18,931 nucleotides of DNA from Planctomicrobium sp. Its GTDB lineage: Bacteria > Planctomycetota > Planctomycetia > Planctomycetales > Planctomycetaceae. Positions 16,789-18,931 of the stretch are shown piece by piece. Below the pieces are notes generated by a model that was not told the DNA's origin, searched no databases, and worked only from the letters and a program-made list of their open reading frames with translations. The stretch's first letter is position 1. Each line of letters starts with the position of its first letter. The position numbers were made by a program, and so were the translations under genes. The stretch covers positions 1-18,931 of the forward strand of contig JAJDEL010000016.1 of the NCBI GenBank assembly GCA_029259835.1, written 5' to 3'.

Positions 16789-17324
16789 AATGTTTCAACC
16801 TTGGCTGAAATCGTGAAAGGCTTGCCGTACCACTGATCTATCATTCTATTCCGATTCCAGGTCGATGCCAACAGGAAAGGGAAGAAATCGTATTGATAAT
16901 TTCATTAGAGAAGAGGGGACGAAACCGTGAATTTTGTATGAAGACTTGAATAAGTCGACTTCTGAAACTCTCTGATACCTTGCCAGACTCAATTCGACGG
17001 ATTGCCCAGAAACCGTCCTCCATGACAAAATTCTCCCGTCCAGCAACTCACTGCTGGCATTGCGTTATTTCACCACAAGGCTATCACCCAGGGTGCTGGG
17101 TGTCAATTTGGTTGGAACTAAATAGCAGGGCGACTGGGACACAAATCAACAATAGTGCGTTAAACATTTCCGTCAATTCAAGCAGTCGGTGAGATAGCCA
17201 GCTTCGTGCATGTCCCCACTCCCCGATGGGTCTCGCAAGGGGCTAAGTGAGAGTGAATAGCGGCGCATTCTCGGTTCTCCACTTTTAATCGGACACCAGC
17301 GCGTGGCGATTGCAACTTGAATCT
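16789..17324. other. Gene-free region with two hairpins
   Basis: These 536 bases between the FHA gene and the short ligase contain no frame with convincing protein character. They hold two small perfect hairpins, CCAGCA/TGCTGG (17040-17057) and CACCCAG/CTGGGTG (17085-17102), and a C/G-block stretch at about 17214-17242 (CCCCACTCCCC, then GCAAGGGGC). The composition of 17190-17320 looks unlike the nearby genes and could be a decayed or dispersed repeat. The FHA promoter must lie near the left end. Confidence 0.6.
17085..17102. repeat. Small perfect hairpin
   Basis: CACCCAG (17085-17091) and CTGGGTG (17096-17102) are exact reverse complements around GGTG. A second 6-bp hairpin, CCAGCA/TGCTGG, lies 28 bases to the left at 17040-17057. 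Neither is followed by a clear T run on either strand. Confidence 0.6.
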
Positions 17325-18422
<1,098 letters not shown>

Positions 18423-18487
18423 GGTCTCGACCTTTCTTACACTATGCGTAGGATTGTATTGAAGTGAGTTTACGAAACCACATTTTG

Positions 18488-18511
18488 GGAAGCCACGTTG
18501 AAGTGGTTTCC
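18488..18511. repeat. Imperfect palindrome upstream of the short ligase
   Basis: GGAAGCCAC (18488-18496) pairs with GTGGTTTCC (18503-18511), with one G-T pair, around GTTGAA. A further GAAACCAC at about 18474-18481 can compete for the right arm. The centre, CCAC(G)TTGAAGTGG, resembles the middle of the palindrome at 3013-3043. Confidence 0.6.
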
Positions 18512-18545
18512 AACAAATCGTTGAGTTTCTTCGTAAAGCAGGGGA

Positions 18546-18571
18546 TACCTATTGGTTGTCAATCATAGGTA
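18546..18571. repeat. Inverted repeat upstream of the F-family gene
   Basis: TACCTAT (18546-18552) and ATAGGTA (18565-18571) are exact reverse complements around 12 bases, with ATTG/CAAT able to pair inside. It lies 90 bases before the GTG at 18662, in the shared divergent control region, and could be an operator or leader structure. Confidence 0.5.
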
Positions 18572-18661
18572 AGCGAGTCGCCTTTGCAAATTCGCAGAGA
18601 CCTTCAGACTGAGACATTTCGGATCTCGAACTTGGAACCCAAGTGATTTTGAGGAAATAAC

Positions 18662-18931
18662 GTGAGTCTTTTCTCTCCCCAGGCATCTCAGAAAGAGTTG
18701 GCGCATTTGTGTCGGTCGCTGGGAACGTCACTTCACGCTGGTATTGATCTGATTCGTGCTCTGGAGACCGCCGCGAAGCGGAGTTCTGGAAACTTGAAGT
18801 CAGTTTTGAACGACATGGTCGACCAGATCAAGTCTGGAACAGATTTGACTTCGGCAGTGGAGTCCCACGCGACATTTTTCCCCGATCTTTTCGCTGACAT
18901 TATTCAAATTGGGGAGTATGCTGGGGCCTTA
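18662..18931 (+). CDS. Type II secretion/type IV pilus F-family protein, partial
   Basis: The first 90 residues of a GspF/PilC-family inner-membrane platform protein are seen before the window ends. The sequence LAHLCRSLGTSLHAGIDLIRALE (14-36), the KSGTDLTSAVESH region (57-69) and FFPDLFADIIQIGEYAGAL (72-90) follow the standard first T2SSF domain, in which the E of GExxG is conserved. The start is GTG at 18662, with GAGGAA (18651-18656) at ideal spacing, one of the best ribosome sites in the window. The protein begins almost directly with the domain, without the usual 50-60 residue N-terminal extension. It may be a shorter family variant. The rest of the gene is outside the window. Confidence 0.88.
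   Translation, partial: MSLFSPQASQKELAHLCRSLGTSLHAGIDLIRALETAAKRSSGNLKSVLNDMVDQIKSGTDLTSAVESHATFFPDLFADIIQIGEYAGAL

Overview
The window looks like chromosomal DNA from a planctomycete, of the kind seen in Gimesia, Rubinisphaera or Thalassoglobus. This is inferred from gene content and style, since no rRNA or other phylogenetic marker was compared. The supporting signs are near-balanced base composition, mostly weak Shine-Dalgarno sequences, many GTG/TTG starts, a YfbK-type von Willebrand lipoprotein, a BlaI/M56 pair with an unusual C-terminal region, an FHA protein with a Pro/Gly/Tyr/Gln-rich tail, LL-diaminopimelate aminotransferase (DapL) and a Kdo transferase (WaaA). DapL points to the one-step diaminopimelate/lysine route. 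WaaA points to a lipid A-containing outer membrane.

Layout. Bases 103-2969 carry two plus-strand genes: a 2OG-Fe(II) oxygenase-like protein with a clear terminator after it, and a VWA lipoprotein. A 15-bp perfect palindrome (3013-3043) separates the VWA gene from a convergent minus-strand block at 3066-8077. In transcription order that block is an SDR dehydrogenase, a formate/nitrite (FocA/NirC) channel, a small two-helix membrane protein overlapping the channel gene by 11 bases, a PfkB sugar kinase and RecJ. Bases 8262-10738 carry a plus-strand BlaI-type repressor and an M56 (BlaR1-like) membrane metalloprotease, joined by a 15-bp tandem repeat. A hairpin at 10738-10769 separates them from the convergent minus-strand pair metG and dapL. 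A 382-base divergent spacer with nested inverted repeats (14266-14341) precedes plus-strand waaA, which converges within 13 bases on the minus-strand FHA gene. A 536-base gene-free stretch follows, then a minus-strand short adenylate-forming enzyme (PaaK/LuxE-like). The window ends inside a plus-strand type II secretion/type IV pilus F-family gene.

How the genes work together. Most are housekeeping or single-gene functions: DNA repair (recJ), translation (metG), amino acid and wall precursor synthesis (dapL) and outer-membrane glycolipid synthesis (waaA). The clear functional pairs are BlaI/M56, a predicted signal-induced derepression module with an unknown signal, and the channel/small membrane protein overlap, which suggests translational coupling. 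No CRISPR array, prophage, insertion sequence, tRNA or rRNA was recognised. I did not find a convincing new multi-gene system. The most interesting leads are the uncharacterised extracytoplasmic region of the M56 protein, the short adenylating enzyme lacking the usual C-terminal lid, the partner protein of the channel, and several structured intergenic repeats.
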